Positions 33,434 through 42,295 of a stretch of DNA of 64,000 bases are shown here, piece after piece; within the stretch, counting starts at the first letter, position 1, and each line of letters starts with the position of its first letter. A program made the position numbers and the translations under genes. Location of the stretch: assembly GCF_028610705.1 (NCBI RefSeq), contig NZ_JAQQWT010000006.1:124001-188000 (forward strand), given 5' to 3'. The notes under the pieces are model-generated. The model worked only from the letters and a program-made list of their open reading frames with translations, ran no database searches and was not told the DNA's origin. Source of the DNA: Halalkalibacter alkalisediminis (lineage in GTDB: Bacteria; Bacillota; Bacilli; Bacillales; Bacillaceae_D).

Positions 33434-34936
33434 CTATTTTGCTTTTAATCGTTCTAGCTGCGCGGTTGCTTCGGCCATTTCACCAAGATAACGAATCGCG
33501 AAACTCTCTTCGGTTAATTTTTTATTCGGATACACTAAAATTCGAAAGCCAAGTGCTTCCTCTAACCGCTTTAAGTGCTCACTTTTCGCCCCAAATAAAA
33601 CAGTCGCGACAGAAGGAGGTAGCTCAAGGACAAGCGCTTCTTCCGCCATTCCCCTATGCTCCCAAAGCTGTCTCTCAATTTTAAAAGCCTGTGCCTCATC
33701 TGATAGCACCGCTCCCTTGCCCTGACACGTTGGACATGTTTTAGACAAGCTCGCCTGTAGGTTTTGCCGAACTTTCTTCCGTGTCATTTCAAGCAAGCCA
33801 AGACCAGTAATACCAAGTACATTTGTTTTCGTTCGATCGTTTTTCAGCGCTTTTTCAAACACAGATACTACATGTTCGCGGTCTTGTTCTCGCTTCATAT
33901 CAATAAAGTCAATGATAATAATGCCAGAAATATCACGTAAGCGCAGTTGCTTCGCAATCTCCTTAGCTGCCTCACTATTCGTTTTCCGCACCGTATCATG
34001 TAAATCGGTTTTTCCTGTGAACTTCCCGGTATTCACATCAATAACCGTTAGCGCCTCCGTTTGGTCAATCATTAAATAAGCCCCGTTCTTCAACCAAACT
34101 TGACGCCTTAGGGCACGCTCAAGCTCTTTTTCTATCCCATAAGCCGAAAAGATATTTTCTTTTTCTCGATACAGAGTGAGCGCAGCTTGAAGCTTTGGAA
34201 ACGGTTCTAACAGCTCTTTTAGTATCTTATATGCCTCATGTTGGTCAACAACCACCTCATCAATGTCCGTATAGGAGAAATCGCGTACAATGCGTTCAAT
34301 TAATCCTGTATCTTGATGAATGAGCGCGGGTGCTTTTTGGCTTTTTTCATCCTTCCAAATTTCCTGCCAGCATTTTCGTAAAAATTGTAACTCTTGTTCA
34401 ATCATTTCAGGAGCTTGTCCTTCACAGGAAGTACGAATGATCACACCTTCCTTCGCGTGAACGATCTCTTCACCTATTTGACGCCAGTGCTCACGCTCGC
34501 TCTCGGTTGAAAAGCGGCGTGACACTCCGACGTAATTTCCTTCAGGCATGTAAACCAAAAATTGTCCCGGAAACGAGATCACCCCTGACAATCTAGGTCC
34601 TTTAGTACCAAATCCTTCTTTTGTCACTTGAACAAGCAATTCTTCCCCTTGCCGAACAAATTCAGAAATGCTACGCTGCTTTTTCTGTTCTTCCTCTTCT
34701 TCAGAAAGATGAAAAGACAACAGGTCATCTCGATATAAGAAGCCATTTTTGTCCCTTCCAATATCGACAAATGCGGCCTGCATTCCTGGTAATACATTCA
34801 CGACACGTCCACGGTAGACGTTGCTCACGATTCGATTTTCAATCGTTCGCTCCACCATCAATTCAACAACCCGGTTGTTTTCCACAACAGCCGCTCGTCT
34901 TTCCCTTGTCGCCATATTAAAAATGATTTTCTTCAC
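33434..34936 (-). CDS. rng: Ribonuclease E/G family endoribonuclease
   Basis: A 500-residue RNase G-type protein: S1 domain near residues 38-130 (RIVSNVYRGRVVNVLPGMQ, AAFVDIGRDKNGFLY), DNase I-like catalytic domain with metal-binding aspartates in TVIDVNTGKF and IIIDFIDMKRE, and the zinc-link CPTCQGKG. It lacks the long C-terminal scaffold of RNase E. B. subtilis has no member of this family and relies on RNase Y, so this organism has an extra route for RNA decay or 16S processing. GTG start with AAAAGGGG nine bases upstream. It sits between spoIVFB and rplU. Confidence 0.95.
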   Translation of the reverse strand: MKKIIFNMATRERRAAVVENNRVVELMVERTIENRIVSNVYRGRVVNVLPGMQAAFVDIGRDKNGFLYRDDLLSFHLSEEEEEQKKQRSISEFVRQGEELLVQVTKEGFGTKGPRLSGVISFPGQFLVYMPEGNYVGVSRRFSTESEREHWRQIGEEIVHAKEGVIIRTSCEGQAPEMIEQELQFLRKCWQEIWKDEKSQKAPALIHQDTGLIERIVRDFSYTDIDEVVVDQHEAYKILKELLEPFPKLQAALTLYREKENIFSAYGIEKELERALRRQVWLKNGAYLMIDQTEALTVIDVNTGKFTGKTDLHDTVRKTNSEAAKEIAKQLRLRDISGIIIIDFIDMKREQDREHVVSVFEKALKNDRTKTNVLGITGLGLLEMTRKKVRQNLQASLSKTCPTCQGKGAVLSDEAQAFKIERQLWEHRGMAEEALVLELPPSVATVLFGAKSEHLKRLEEALGFRILVYPNKKLTEESFAIRYLGEMAEATAQLERLKAK

Positions 34937-35011
34937 AGAGAAAAGCCCCTTTTACAAATATCTTTTCTCTATTGTAACAGTTTACATAGCAAAAGTCGTT
35001 TTCAGAATGGC

Positions 35012-35872
35012 TTAAAGTCGTCCCGAGAAAAAATAGGAAAGAGGAAGATGTGGTTTTTTCTTTGTAAAAAGGAGCTGCAACATTTCTTTTTCTTCAATTG
35101 TCAAAGACTTGCCTGATTGCAATTGAAACACTTTGAACATATGAGAGTGTCCTCGCTTAATTTGTTTCATTGCTTCCCTTAGTAGCATGGAATCTCGTAC
35201 CGAGATCGTTTCTTGCAATTGATTCTCGTAAGTGGTGGATTGCCGCGCCATCAAAAAACGCATAAAGCGGTAATATCTTTGTTTCCACTCCAAATAATTC
35301 GTTAGCAGCAAAAAGGTGATAATCACCCATAGATTTAAATGATATGGAAACCAAATCATACTTACTACAATCATCATGGCTAAAACAGTCGCTGAAGACC
35401 AACGCGAATACGTCAACGCCTGAACGTACGGAAAGCGGTACGTACACCATAATTGCACAAGCCTCCCCCCATCAAGAGGTAAAACAGGAATAAGGTTAAA
35501 GCATAAAATCATGATATTATGCCAAATAAAAAGATGATGATCCGTGCTAGTCCAAAATGAAAAATGAACGAGAGCATAAGACAGGAGCATCATCCATATA
35601 TGTTGAAGTGGTCCAGCTAATATAACAATTAATTCTTCATGAAACGGGCGATTGCCGACATCCTCCACTTCAGCTACACCACCAAAAGGGAGCAATTCAA
35701 TTTTATGAATACGCCATTTAAACCAATGCGCAGCAACCGCATGACCCATTTCGTGAATAAAAACAATCGTAAAAATCATTAATACTTCTCGGAAATAACC
35801 TGTAAAGACACCTATGCCGACAACAAACCAGAACAACGGATTAATCTTAATCTTCAATAAAAGATCTTTCAT
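35012..35872 (-). CDS. spoIVFB: Stage IV sporulation intramembrane metalloprotease SpoIVFB
   Basis: A 286-residue S2P-family protease. The zinc motif HEMGH (His40, Glu41, His44) is in the second helix, and the third ligand lies in NLIPVLPLDGGRL. About six helices are followed by a cytoplasmic CBS-like C-terminal region. In the mother cell it cuts pro-sigma-K and is held inactive by SpoIVFA and BofA. Length is close to B. subtilis (288). The ATG directly abuts the spoIVFA stop (TAGATG), so translation is coupled. Confidence 0.96.
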   Translation of the reverse strand: MKDLLLKIKINPLFWFVVGIGVFTGYFREVLMIFTIVFIHEMGHAVAAHWFKWRIHKIELLPFGGVAEVEDVGNRPFHEELIVILAGPLQHIWMMLLSYALVHFSFWTSTDHHLFIWHNIMILCFNLIPVLPLDGGRLVQLWCTYRFPYVQALTYSRWSSATVLAMMIVVSMIWFPYHLNLWVIITFLLLTNYLEWKQRYYRFMRFLMARQSTTYENQLQETISVRDSMLLREAMKQIKRGHSHMFKVFQLQSGKSLTIEEKEMLQLLFTKKKPHLPLSYFFSGRL

Positions 35873-36661
35873 CTAATCAAACGTTAAAACATCGCTTGGA
35901 TTAATATAATGATCATCTTTCTTTAAGGCAAAATAGAAAATTCCTTTTTCCGCTTCTGTGTTTGTCGTTACGGTGCCAATCAAATTTCCTGCTTGAATGT
36001 GATCATACATATTGACTTCAATTTTATCGAGCATGCCATAGACAGCTTCCGTCCCATCATAATGCTCGACCGTAACCGTCTTTCCTAGGCTTTGATCCTC
36101 GTCTCTCCCAACGGACTTCACGTGGCCGCCTTTTACAGCTTCTACTTCAGCATTCATCCCTGTTTCAACAAGAATGCCTCTACCATCTTGCTCGAAATCC
36201 TGACTAATCGTTCCTAATACAGGAAGAGCATAGGCTAGTTCCACCTGCCCATTCGGATCTCCTTGAGCAACATCTTGATTCATAGGTAAAAGCGCTAATG
36301 GTCGACCGAATTGATTCTCATACCAATCGGCAATCGCTGCAAATTGCAACTCCTGCTCATATGTTTGTCTGACTAAATTTTTAGCACCCTCAGCTTGAGG
36401 AACTTGCGACTGAAATAAAATCGCTGTCATTAAAAACAAACAAACCGCCACCATTGCTCGAAAAAGAAAAAAGTCACTCGCTTTCTCAGGTCGTATCCCT
36501 TTATTAGAATCCGGTGGTACGTAAAAATCCGGTTCCTCCCTCGCCTCATCGTGTCGATTCATCAACATTGGAACCGTACGTTCCCGTTGTTTCACATTCT
36601 GATTAATTTGACGCCTTCTCGTTTCTAACTTCCGCCGGACTTTATTCAAATCTTTGGACAT
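35873..36661 (-). CDS. spoIVFA: Stage IV sporulation protein SpoIVFA
   Basis: A 262-residue protein: basic cytoplasmic N-terminus, one helix near residues 72-92 (DFFLFRAMVAVCLFLMTAIL), then an extracytoplasmic LytM/M23-like domain (ISQDFEQDGRGILVETGMNA and VTVEHYDGTEAVYGMLDKIE). The domain lacks the HxH zinc set, so it is a degenerate peptidase fold used for binding. It anchors and inhibits SpoIVFB until SpoIVB cuts it. Length matches B. subtilis (264). The start was taken at the second ATG (36661), which has GGGGAAG upstream; the first ATG abuts its own AAAAGG. Confidence 0.92.
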   Translation of the reverse strand: MSKDLNKVRRKLETRRRQINQNVKQRERTVPMLMNRHDEAREEPDFYVPPDSNKGIRPEKASDFFLFRAMVAVCLFLMTAILFQSQVPQAEGAKNLVRQTYEQELQFAAIADWYENQFGRPLALLPMNQDVAQGDPNGQVELAYALPVLGTISQDFEQDGRGILVETGMNAEVEAVKGGHVKSVGRDEDQSLGKTVTVEHYDGTEAVYGMLDKIEVNMYDHIQAGNLIGTVTTNTEAEKGIFYFALKKDDHYINPSDVLTFD

Positions 36662-36727
36662 ACGCTTCCCCATCCTTTTCGACAGCCTGTATACTTAAAC
36701 ATATGACTTGTCCGTGTGCAATATGAT

Positions 36728-36911
36728 AGAGTTGAAGGAAAAAGGTTTGGCTTGTACCTTTTCCTTCCACTCTATGCACTGAGCGGAGCCGTTGCTCGGT
36801 TTTAAGCCTTTTAGGAGCGGGGTTCTCCTAAAAGGCGCGCAGAGTGCGGAGCCAGTGCCGGCACTGACTCACAGGAAAAAGGTTTAGTTTGTACCTTTTT
36901 CCTTCAACTCT
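36728..36911. repeat. 184 bp palindromic element with 19 bp perfect inverted ends
   Basis: AGAGTTGAAGGAAAAAGGT at 36728-36746 recurs as its exact complement at 36893-36911. Each end also folds on itself, since GGAAAAAGGT is followed about 10 bases on by ACC(T)TTTTCC. The centre holds a 12 bp hairpin GCCTTTTAGGAG/CTCCTAAAAGGC and a palindrome AGTGCCGGCACT, and is GC-richer than the flanks. No target-site duplication is evident. It sits between the divergent spoIVFA and aldo/keto reductase starts. A MITE-like or structured-RNA repeat are both possible. Confidence 0.7.
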
Positions 36912-37004
36912 TCTTTATAGGCTACACTAAACTTAGGACATACATTGATTCCGCCCACTATATAGCGGAAAAACAAATTCATAGGACTTGGGAGGTTGTT
37001 GTTT

Positions 37005-37925
37005 GTGAATAAACGTCAGCTCGGAAAATCTGATTTATACGTGAGTGAAATCGGTCTTGGGTGCATGAGCATTGGTACCGATGTTCGTGAAGCTCAAAAG
37101 ACAATCGAAGCGGCCTTAGATAGTGGAATTAATTATCTCGATACCGCCGATTTATACAATGAAGGTTTTAACGAAGAAATCATCGGCAACGTTCTAAAAG
37201 GCAAGCGCCATGACGTAATTCTTGCAACAAAAGCGGGAAATCGTTTCGAAAAAGGAAAAGACGGTTGGACATGGGATCCATCGAAAAAACATATTCAAAC
37301 AGCGGTAAAAGATAGTTTGAAGCGACTTCAAACCGATTATATCGACTTGTATCAATTGCACGGGGGCACAACGGAAGACAACATTGATGAAACGATTGAA
37401 GCTTTCGAGGAATTAAAGCAAGAAGGGCTTATTCGCTACTACGGTATTTCTTCCATTCGACCAAATGTCATCAGAGAATATGTGAAACGCTCGTCGATCA
37501 TCAGTATCATGATGCAATACAGTTTATTAGACCGTCGACCGGAAGAATTATTCCCTTTACTCGAAGAACATCAAGTCAGTATCGTAGCTAGAGGTCCGGT
37601 TGCCAAAGGCATTCTCACAGACCGCCCTTTCAGCCAAATGTCTGATTCGATTCAATTAAAAGGGTATCTTACTTATTCATACGAAGAACTACAATCCCTG
37701 CGTTCAGCTTTTGAAAAAGAGCTATTACAAGGCCGTCCTATGCAAGCTGTAGCCCTCCAGTACTGCCTCTCGTCTCCTGTAGTCGCTTCCGTTGTCGCAG
37801 GAGCAAGTAGTCCCGCGCAAGTACGCGACAACGTAAAAGCGCTCGAGACAGTGAATTTGACATCAGCTGAGCTCGACTGGATGAAAGCTCAGACGAAAAT
37901 GGATTTGTATGAGCAACATAGGTAA
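37005..37925 (+). CDS. Aldo/keto reductase
   Basis: A 306-residue NADPH-dependent oxidoreductase of the AKR (beta/alpha)8 fold. RQLGKSDLYVSEIGLGCMS opens the barrel; the catalytic Asp-Tyr pair is in YLDTADLYNEG, Lys in ILATKAGNR, and His in LYQLHGG. The late VVASVVAGASSPAQVRDNVKA is the cofactor-binding end. It is closest in layout to YqkF/YhdN-like reductases; the substrate is unknown. GGGAGG nine bases before the GTG at 37005 sets the start; the longer frame begins at TTG codons within the spacer. Confidence 0.9.
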   Translation: MNKRQLGKSDLYVSEIGLGCMSIGTDVREAQKTIEAALDSGINYLDTADLYNEGFNEEIIGNVLKGKRHDVILATKAGNRFEKGKDGWTWDPSKKHIQTAVKDSLKRLQTDYIDLYQLHGGTTEDNIDETIEAFEELKQEGLIRYYGISSIRPNVIREYVKRSSIISIMMQYSLLDRRPEELFPLLEEHQVSIVARGPVAKGILTDRPFSQMSDSIQLKGYLTYSYEELQSLRSAFEKELLQGRPMQAVALQYCLSSPVVASVVAGASSPAQVRDNVKALETVNLTSAELDWMKAQTKMDLYEQHR

Positions 37926-38301
37926 ATGGCCATTTTGACCTGTGGGGTTGGCAGAGAAAAGCAACACGATGGTGCGCTTGAATCATAAGCGGACATAGGT
38001 TCCACTATCGGAGGGGAAAAAAGCTATTATTGTCTTATTTTTAAGGAAATACCGGAACCAGTGTCCACAACACCTTCAAAATCAAGCTTTTCATGCCAAA
38101 TAAGGGTGTCTGCGTACGCTCAGAACTTTCCCTTTTACCAAACATCAACTTTGCCACGCACTTAAAAGCGCATTGAAGTTCAATGCGCTTTTTGCTGTGT
38201 ATATGTGATATGTGCTCCACTCTCCACTCATCTATCTATCCTACATAAAAAAATGGTAGTGGTCACCTGAAAGGTTTGCCCGCTAATTAAAAATCCCTCG
38301 T
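37926..38301. other. Intergenic region with degenerate inverted repeat
   Basis: This 376 bp gap holds an imperfect inverted repeat, GGACATAGGTTCC (37991-38003) against GGAACCAGTGTCC (38054-38066), 11 of 13 positions matching. It also holds a terminator (38164-38193). The repeat looks like a worn copy of a hairpin-type intergenic element. I see no gene. Confidence 0.5.
38164..38193. terminator. Terminator after the aldo/keto reductase
   Basis: AAAAGCGCATTGA pairs perfectly with TCAATGCGCTTTT around a 3-base loop, with a T-run on the plus strand and an A-run on the other side. It could serve either the reductase or moaB transcript. Confidence 0.85.
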
Positions 38302-38826
38302 TTAAATCCTCACTTTATCCATAAGGATTTCCTTCATCACATGACCAAGTTCAGGAAGAATGATTCGTTTCATCGCTAGGTTAACAGCACCTGTTGCTCC
38401 TGGCATCGAGAAGATCGCCTTGCCATCACGGACGCCCGCGATAGCGCGACTGAGGATCGCAGCCGTTCCAATTTCTTCGGTGAAGCTTAAATGACGGAAC
38501 AGTTCGCCAAACCCTGGCATTTCTTTATCTAAACTATCTCTAACGGCTTCATGTGTAGTATCGTGAAGCGCAATTCCGGTTCCACCTGTAATCAAGATGG
38601 CATCGACATCTGCACGGATCGCAGCAATTTTGATCCAATGCTGAATCAGACTGTATTCGGCATTGATAATTTGGTATTCAGATACACAATGACCTTTTTC
38701 CTCTAACATAGAACGGATGAGTGCTCCACTTTTGTCATCTTCATATGAGCAAGAATCGGTTACCGTTAAAATCATACAACGAATGCTCTTTGTCACCTGT
38801 TCACAGTGTTCTTCCATCATTGTCAT
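38302..38826 (-). CDS. moaB: Molybdenum cofactor biosynthesis protein MoaB/MogA family
   Basis: A 174-residue MoaB-type protein: LTVTDSCSYEDDKSG opening, the MPT-binding GGTGIALHDTT motif, then MPGFGELFR and FSMPGATGAV. Relatives adenylate molybdopterin (Mog/MoaB). GAGGAGG nine bases before the ATG supports the start. No other molybdenum genes are nearby. The HSL/SFTEEIG stretch and the DxxSG loop are intact, so activity is likely. It interrupts the conserved order between spoIVFA and minD together with the reductase gene. Confidence 0.92.
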   Translation of the reverse strand: MTMMEEHCEQVTKSIRCMILTVTDSCSYEDDKSGALIRSMLEEKGHCVSEYQIINAEYSLIQHWIKIAAIRADVDAILITGGTGIALHDTTHEAVRDSLDKEMPGFGELFRHLSFTEEIGTAAILSRAIAGVRDGKAIFSMPGATGAVNLAMKRIILPELGHVMKEILMDKVRI

Positions 38827-38853
38827 TTATTTATAGCCTCCTCTAAAAGTAAG

Positions 38854-38902
38854 TGTTCAAAAAAGGATTAAACACGCGGTTTAACGACTCATTTTTTGAA
38901 CA
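38854..38902. repeat. Nested inverted repeat upstream of moaB
   Basis: The outer stem TGTTCAAAAAA (38854-38864) pairs with TTTTTTGAACA (38892-38902), and an inner stem TTAAAC/GTTTAA flanks a CGCG-containing centre. It lies in the moaB leader or promoter about 30 bases before the start codon. Confidence 0.6.
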
Positions 38903-39114
38903 TTCTTTCTTCCTCATTCCTTCAATTATAGTAACATAGCCTATTGGTTCTGTTACCTAATGTTGTCAAATAATTGGCACGATGGTCAGAAAGTGACAGA
39001 TAGGAAGGGTTTTCAAACTGATCACGTTTAATGAAAGGTCAGACATGATAATCCATGATAATGCCTGAATATGGACATTGCGAGATAAGTTAACAAAGGG
39101 AACCGTTTGTCCAA

Positions 39115-39147
39115 TAAAAAAGAGTAGAGGATCACATCCCCTACTCA
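39115..39147 (-). terminator. Terminator of the mre-min operon
   Basis: GAGTAG...CTACTC with inner GGAT/ATCC and a CAC loop, followed by six T on the minus strand, 11 bases after the minD stop. Confidence 0.85.
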
Positions 39148-39157
39148 ATCATTTTTA

Positions 39158-39952
39158 TTAACGAACACTAAAAAATGATTTTAATTTCGCAAACATCCCT
39201 TTTTGCTCGTCTAAGGACATAAGCGGAACGGTTTCCCCTAAAATTCTTCTAGCGATATTTCGGTAGGCAATCGACGCTTTGCTTGTTGTGTGAAGGGCAA
39301 TTGGCTCCCCTTTATTGGAGTGTTTAATAACCTCTTCATCATCAACGACGATTCCGATTAGATCAATAGCGAGAATCGATGCAATTTCATCCACATCGAG
39401 CATATCTCCATTTTTCATCATGTGACCACGGATCCGGTTAACGACGAGTTTCGGAGATTCTACATCTTCTTGCTCTAATAAGCCGATAATACGGTCTGCA
39501 TCACGAACAGCTGATACTTCAGGAGTCGTTACGACGATCGCACGATCTGCTCCTGCGACTGCGTTTTTGAAGCCTTGTTCAATTCCTGCAGGGCAGTCAA
39601 TGATCACATAGTCATACTCTTGCTTCAGCTCTTCAATCACCGTTTTCATTTGTTCTGGCTGAACAGCCGATTTGTCTTTTGTTTGCGCAGCGGGCAGTAA
39701 GTATAAGCAATCGAAACGCTTATCCTTAATCAAAGCTTGTTTCAACTTACAACGGCCCTCTGTCACATCAACGAGGTCATAAATAATTCGATTTTCAAGA
39801 CCCATGACAACATCAAGATTGCGGAGCCCGATGTCTGTATCCACTAAGCAAATTTTCTTCCCCGAAAGCGCAAGGGCTGTGCCGATATTAGCAGACGTCG
39901 TTGTTTTTCCGACGCCACCCTTTCCACTTGTAATGACGATTGCCTCTCCCAC
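39158..39952 (-). CDS. minD: Septum-site determining ATPase MinD
   Basis: A 264-residue deviant Walker A ATPase: SGKGGVGKTTTSANIG with the signature lysine, switch regions CLVDTDIGLRNLDVVMGLEN and VIIDCPAGIEQGF, and the C-terminal amphipathic membrane-targeting helix KGMFAKLKSFFSVR. It recruits MinC to the membrane and poles, preventing polar Z-ring assembly. Length is close to B. subtilis (268). It follows minC with an 86-base gap on the same strand, as in B. subtilis. Confidence 0.98.
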   Translation of the reverse strand: MGEAIVITSGKGGVGKTTTSANIGTALALSGKKICLVDTDIGLRNLDVVMGLENRIIYDLVDVTEGRCKLKQALIKDKRFDCLYLLPAAQTKDKSAVQPEQMKTVIEELKQEYDYVIIDCPAGIEQGFKNAVAGADRAIVVTTPEVSAVRDADRIIGLLEQEDVESPKLVVNRIRGHMMKNGDMLDVDEIASILAIDLIGIVVDDEEVIKHSNKGEPIALHTTSKASIAYRNIARRILGETVPLMSLDEQKGMFAKLKSFFSVR

Positions 39953-40038
39953 GTTGATGACCCCTTTCTAAAGTTCTTTCATAAATTCATCCTTTATAAA
40001 ACTCTATCTTAAAAAAAGAGCTAAAAGCTGAAACTCTC

Positions 40039-40722
40039 TTAAGCCAGCAACTGTTTTTCATTTTTTGATAGTTCTGGATGGGATTGTACAAGTTGCTGTA
40101 CTCTTCCTATTTGAAATGATTGCAGTTCGTCTAAAAACACACTGGACATCATCTTTTCATGATCCTTCTCTTTTTCAAAATGCATGATTTCATCTGCAAT
40201 TCTTAATTGAGAAGGAGCTAGAACTGATGCAGAAATAACGGCATTTGAATCACCTTCAAATCCTGCATGAGCAATGCCACGCAAGGCTCCCAACACATAG
40301 ATGTTTCCCGTCGCCATCAGCGTTCCCCCAGGATTTACATCGCCAATTAATAGCACATCACCCACGACTTTTAACACTTGTCCAGAACGAATGATTCGCA
40401 TTAACGTCACGGTTTGAGATTCTTGACGGAGTTTTTCTGATTCTTCTTTTGATAGAACACGAGATTCAAAATGTTCAACTGCGAGGTTGCGTCCATTTGT
40501 AATAATATTCTCAAGTTCTTCTTGTTGATGATCTTGAAGATACCGATAGCCTGTATCGACTTTGACTAACACATCAGGACCTTCAGCTTGTTGATAATGC
40601 TTGGACGAAAGCTTTTCGATTAATTCATCAACTAGACTCTCATAAGAACAGGAGTCGTCTAGTTGAAAAATCAATCCTTCTTTCGTTCCTTTTATCGTAA
40701 CATTTTGCTTTTTTTGAACCAT
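40039..40722 (-). CDS. minC: Septum-site determining protein MinC
   Basis: A 227-residue FtsZ inhibitor: an N-terminal domain (VTIKGTKEGLIFQLDDSCSY, then a variable region) and the C-terminal beta-helix domain (IIRSGQVLKVVGDVLLIGDV, then NPGGTLMATGNIYVLGALRG, AHAG). The C-domain binds MinD. The longest frame runs 12 codons further upstream; GAGGTGG before the ATG at 40720-40722 gives the B. subtilis length (226). It sits between mreD and minD. Confidence 0.96.
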   Translation of the reverse strand: MVQKKQNVTIKGTKEGLIFQLDDSCSYESLVDELIEKLSSKHYQQAEGPDVLVKVDTGYRYLQDHQQEELENIITNGRNLAVEHFESRVLSKEESEKLRQESQTVTLMRIIRSGQVLKVVGDVLLIGDVNPGGTLMATGNIYVLGALRGIAHAGFEGDSNAVISASVLAPSQLRIADEIMHFEKEKDHEKMMSSVFLDELQSFQIGRVQQLVQSHPELSKNEKQLLA

Positions 40723-40888
40723 AGTTATGTCCACCTCAGCCTCACACATCTTCGTCACTCGTCAAAATTCTATTGCTGCTACCCGAGTAAATCGAAAAAC
40801 AGTGATGATACGTTTATTCAACACAATACTACTCAAACCCTTCTTATAAAGAAGAAAAAGAAAAAATCATTTACTATTTTGTCGTTTT

Positions 40889-41413
40889 TTATCTTTCACG
40901 TAAGCTCGCTTGATTGCTTACATGGGAGATTAATTTTTTCACAGGGTAGTAAATAATAACCGCAAAGCAAAAATTTAAAACCAATCCCGGTAAAAAACGC
41001 TCGTAAAAGAAAAAGTTTGCTGGTAAATCAGTCATACCGATTAATTTATATAAACCGAATTGATAATAGTCAAAGAAAGCAACCGCTGCTAACATCAGAA
41101 TTAAATGAAACAGTAATGAATCCTGAATCTGCTTATATGTATAGGCAAATACATAGCCAATAAATCCAAAGCCAAACAAATAGACACCAAGTAATTGTGT
41201 ATAAACTATGTCATAAATAAGTCCAAAGGCTAGCCCGTAGATAATGCTGCTAAAGCGTCCAAAATGAATGCCAATGAAGACGATCATCACGACGACAAAC
41301 CGCGGAACAAGCGTGACATCTATTTCATTTTGAGGCGGTGTCACCAACTGAAAAATCGTTCCTTCTATCACAAGCAAAATAAACACAAGTGTTGGGATAT
41401 AGAAACGACTCAC
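40889..41413 (-). CDS. mreD: Rod shape-determining protein MreD
   Basis: A 174-residue polytopic protein with five or six helices and few polar residues, following mreC with a 4-base overlap. LVPRFVVVMIVFIGIHFGRFSS and the segment GLAFGLIYDIVYTQLLGVYL are the MreD marks. It belongs to the elongasome, linking MreB filaments to lateral wall synthesis. Length equals B. subtilis MreD (172) closely. It ends at a terminator-poor gap of 165 bases before minC, so read-through into minCD is likely. Confidence 0.94.
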   Translation of the reverse strand: MSRFYIPTLVFILLVIEGTIFQLVTPPQNEIDVTLVPRFVVVMIVFIGIHFGRFSSIIYGLAFGLIYDIVYTQLLGVYLFGFGFIGYVFAYTYKQIQDSLLFHLILMLAAVAFFDYYQFGLYKLIGMTDLPANFFFYERFLPGLVLNFCFAVIIYYPVKKLISHVSNQASLRER

Positions 41414-42285
41414 GATGGTTCCTCCTCAAGTAATTCTGGGGCTAGCGTTGTACTCGTTCGTTCAATAATATACACATAATCTAAAGCAAAAAAGTCAGCG
41501 GTTGGTCGGATATAAGCGTTTTGCGTTAATCCATATTCATCTGGCTCTACTCGTACGATTTCTCCGATAAGCAAACCACTTGGGTAAACGCCACCTTTTC
41601 CAGAAGTAACAACCATTTGATCTTCTTCAAGCTCCGCATCTAAATCAATTTTTCTCATAATCAATAATCCTGTATCCTCATCATAGCCTTCAATAAACCC
41701 ATATTCAGGCTGATCCATTGAAATCATTGCAGACACCCGGTTCGTTCGGTCGTTATCAGACAACAACTGAATGCGAGAAGAGAATTCACTAACCGTCTTC
41801 ACCTTCCCAATTAGACCACCTTTTGAATCAATGACGCCCATATTCGGTTGAATGCCATGCTCCGATCCACGGTTTAAACCGATGTATTCTGTCCAACGGT
41901 CAGGACTTCTATGGATCACGACAGCTGATCTCATTAAGTAATCATTTAAACTCTCGTCTAGTTCAATCATGTCTCTTAACGTATTGTTCTCATTTCGAAG
42001 CAAGTTGCGTTCTACAGAAATTTGAGCATATTCATCAAGTCGTGCTTTTAATAACCTATTTTCCTCGTAGATGTGTTGGATATCCCGAACATTTTCAAAG
42101 AAACCCGCAATGGCGTATGCGGGTTTCGTAAAAATGGTTTGCACCCATCCAACAGCGTCCCTGATCACTTGTTCTGGTCCTGTTATTTGTTCACGGTCTG
42201 TTCGTGAGTAACCGATTAACGCAACCAGAATGATGATACTGACGAGAAGAATAATTAATTTTTTGTTAGAAAAGAAGGACGGCAT
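41410..42285 (-). CDS. mreC: Rod shape-determining protein MreC
   Basis: A 291-residue bitopic protein: a short cytoplasmic N-terminus, a helix at about residues 8-25, a coiled coil around residues 68-105 (FENVRDIQHIYEENRLLKAR and following), then the beta-rich extracellular domain with GSEHGIQPNMGVIDSKGGLIG (shortened: NMGVID, GLIGKV) and the late VVTSGKGGVYPSGLLIGEIV. MreC bridges MreB/MreD and the wall synthases. Length matches B. subtilis (290). It overlaps mreD by 4 bases and follows mreB by 10. Confidence 0.95.
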   Translation of the reverse strand: MPSFFSNKKLIILLVSIIILVALIGYSRTDREQITGPEQVIRDAVGWVQTIFTKPAYAIAGFFENVRDIQHIYEENRLLKARLDEYAQISVERNLLRNENNTLRDMIELDESLNDYLMRSAVVIHRSPDRWTEYIGLNRGSEHGIQPNMGVIDSKGGLIGKVKTVSEFSSRIQLLSDNDRTNRVSAMISMDQPEYGFIEGYDEDTGLLIMRKIDLDAELEEDQMVVTSGKGGVYPSGLLIGEIVRVEPDEYGLTQNAYIRPTADFFALDYVYIIERTSTTLAPELLEEEPS

Positions 42286-42295
42286 GCCTTACACC

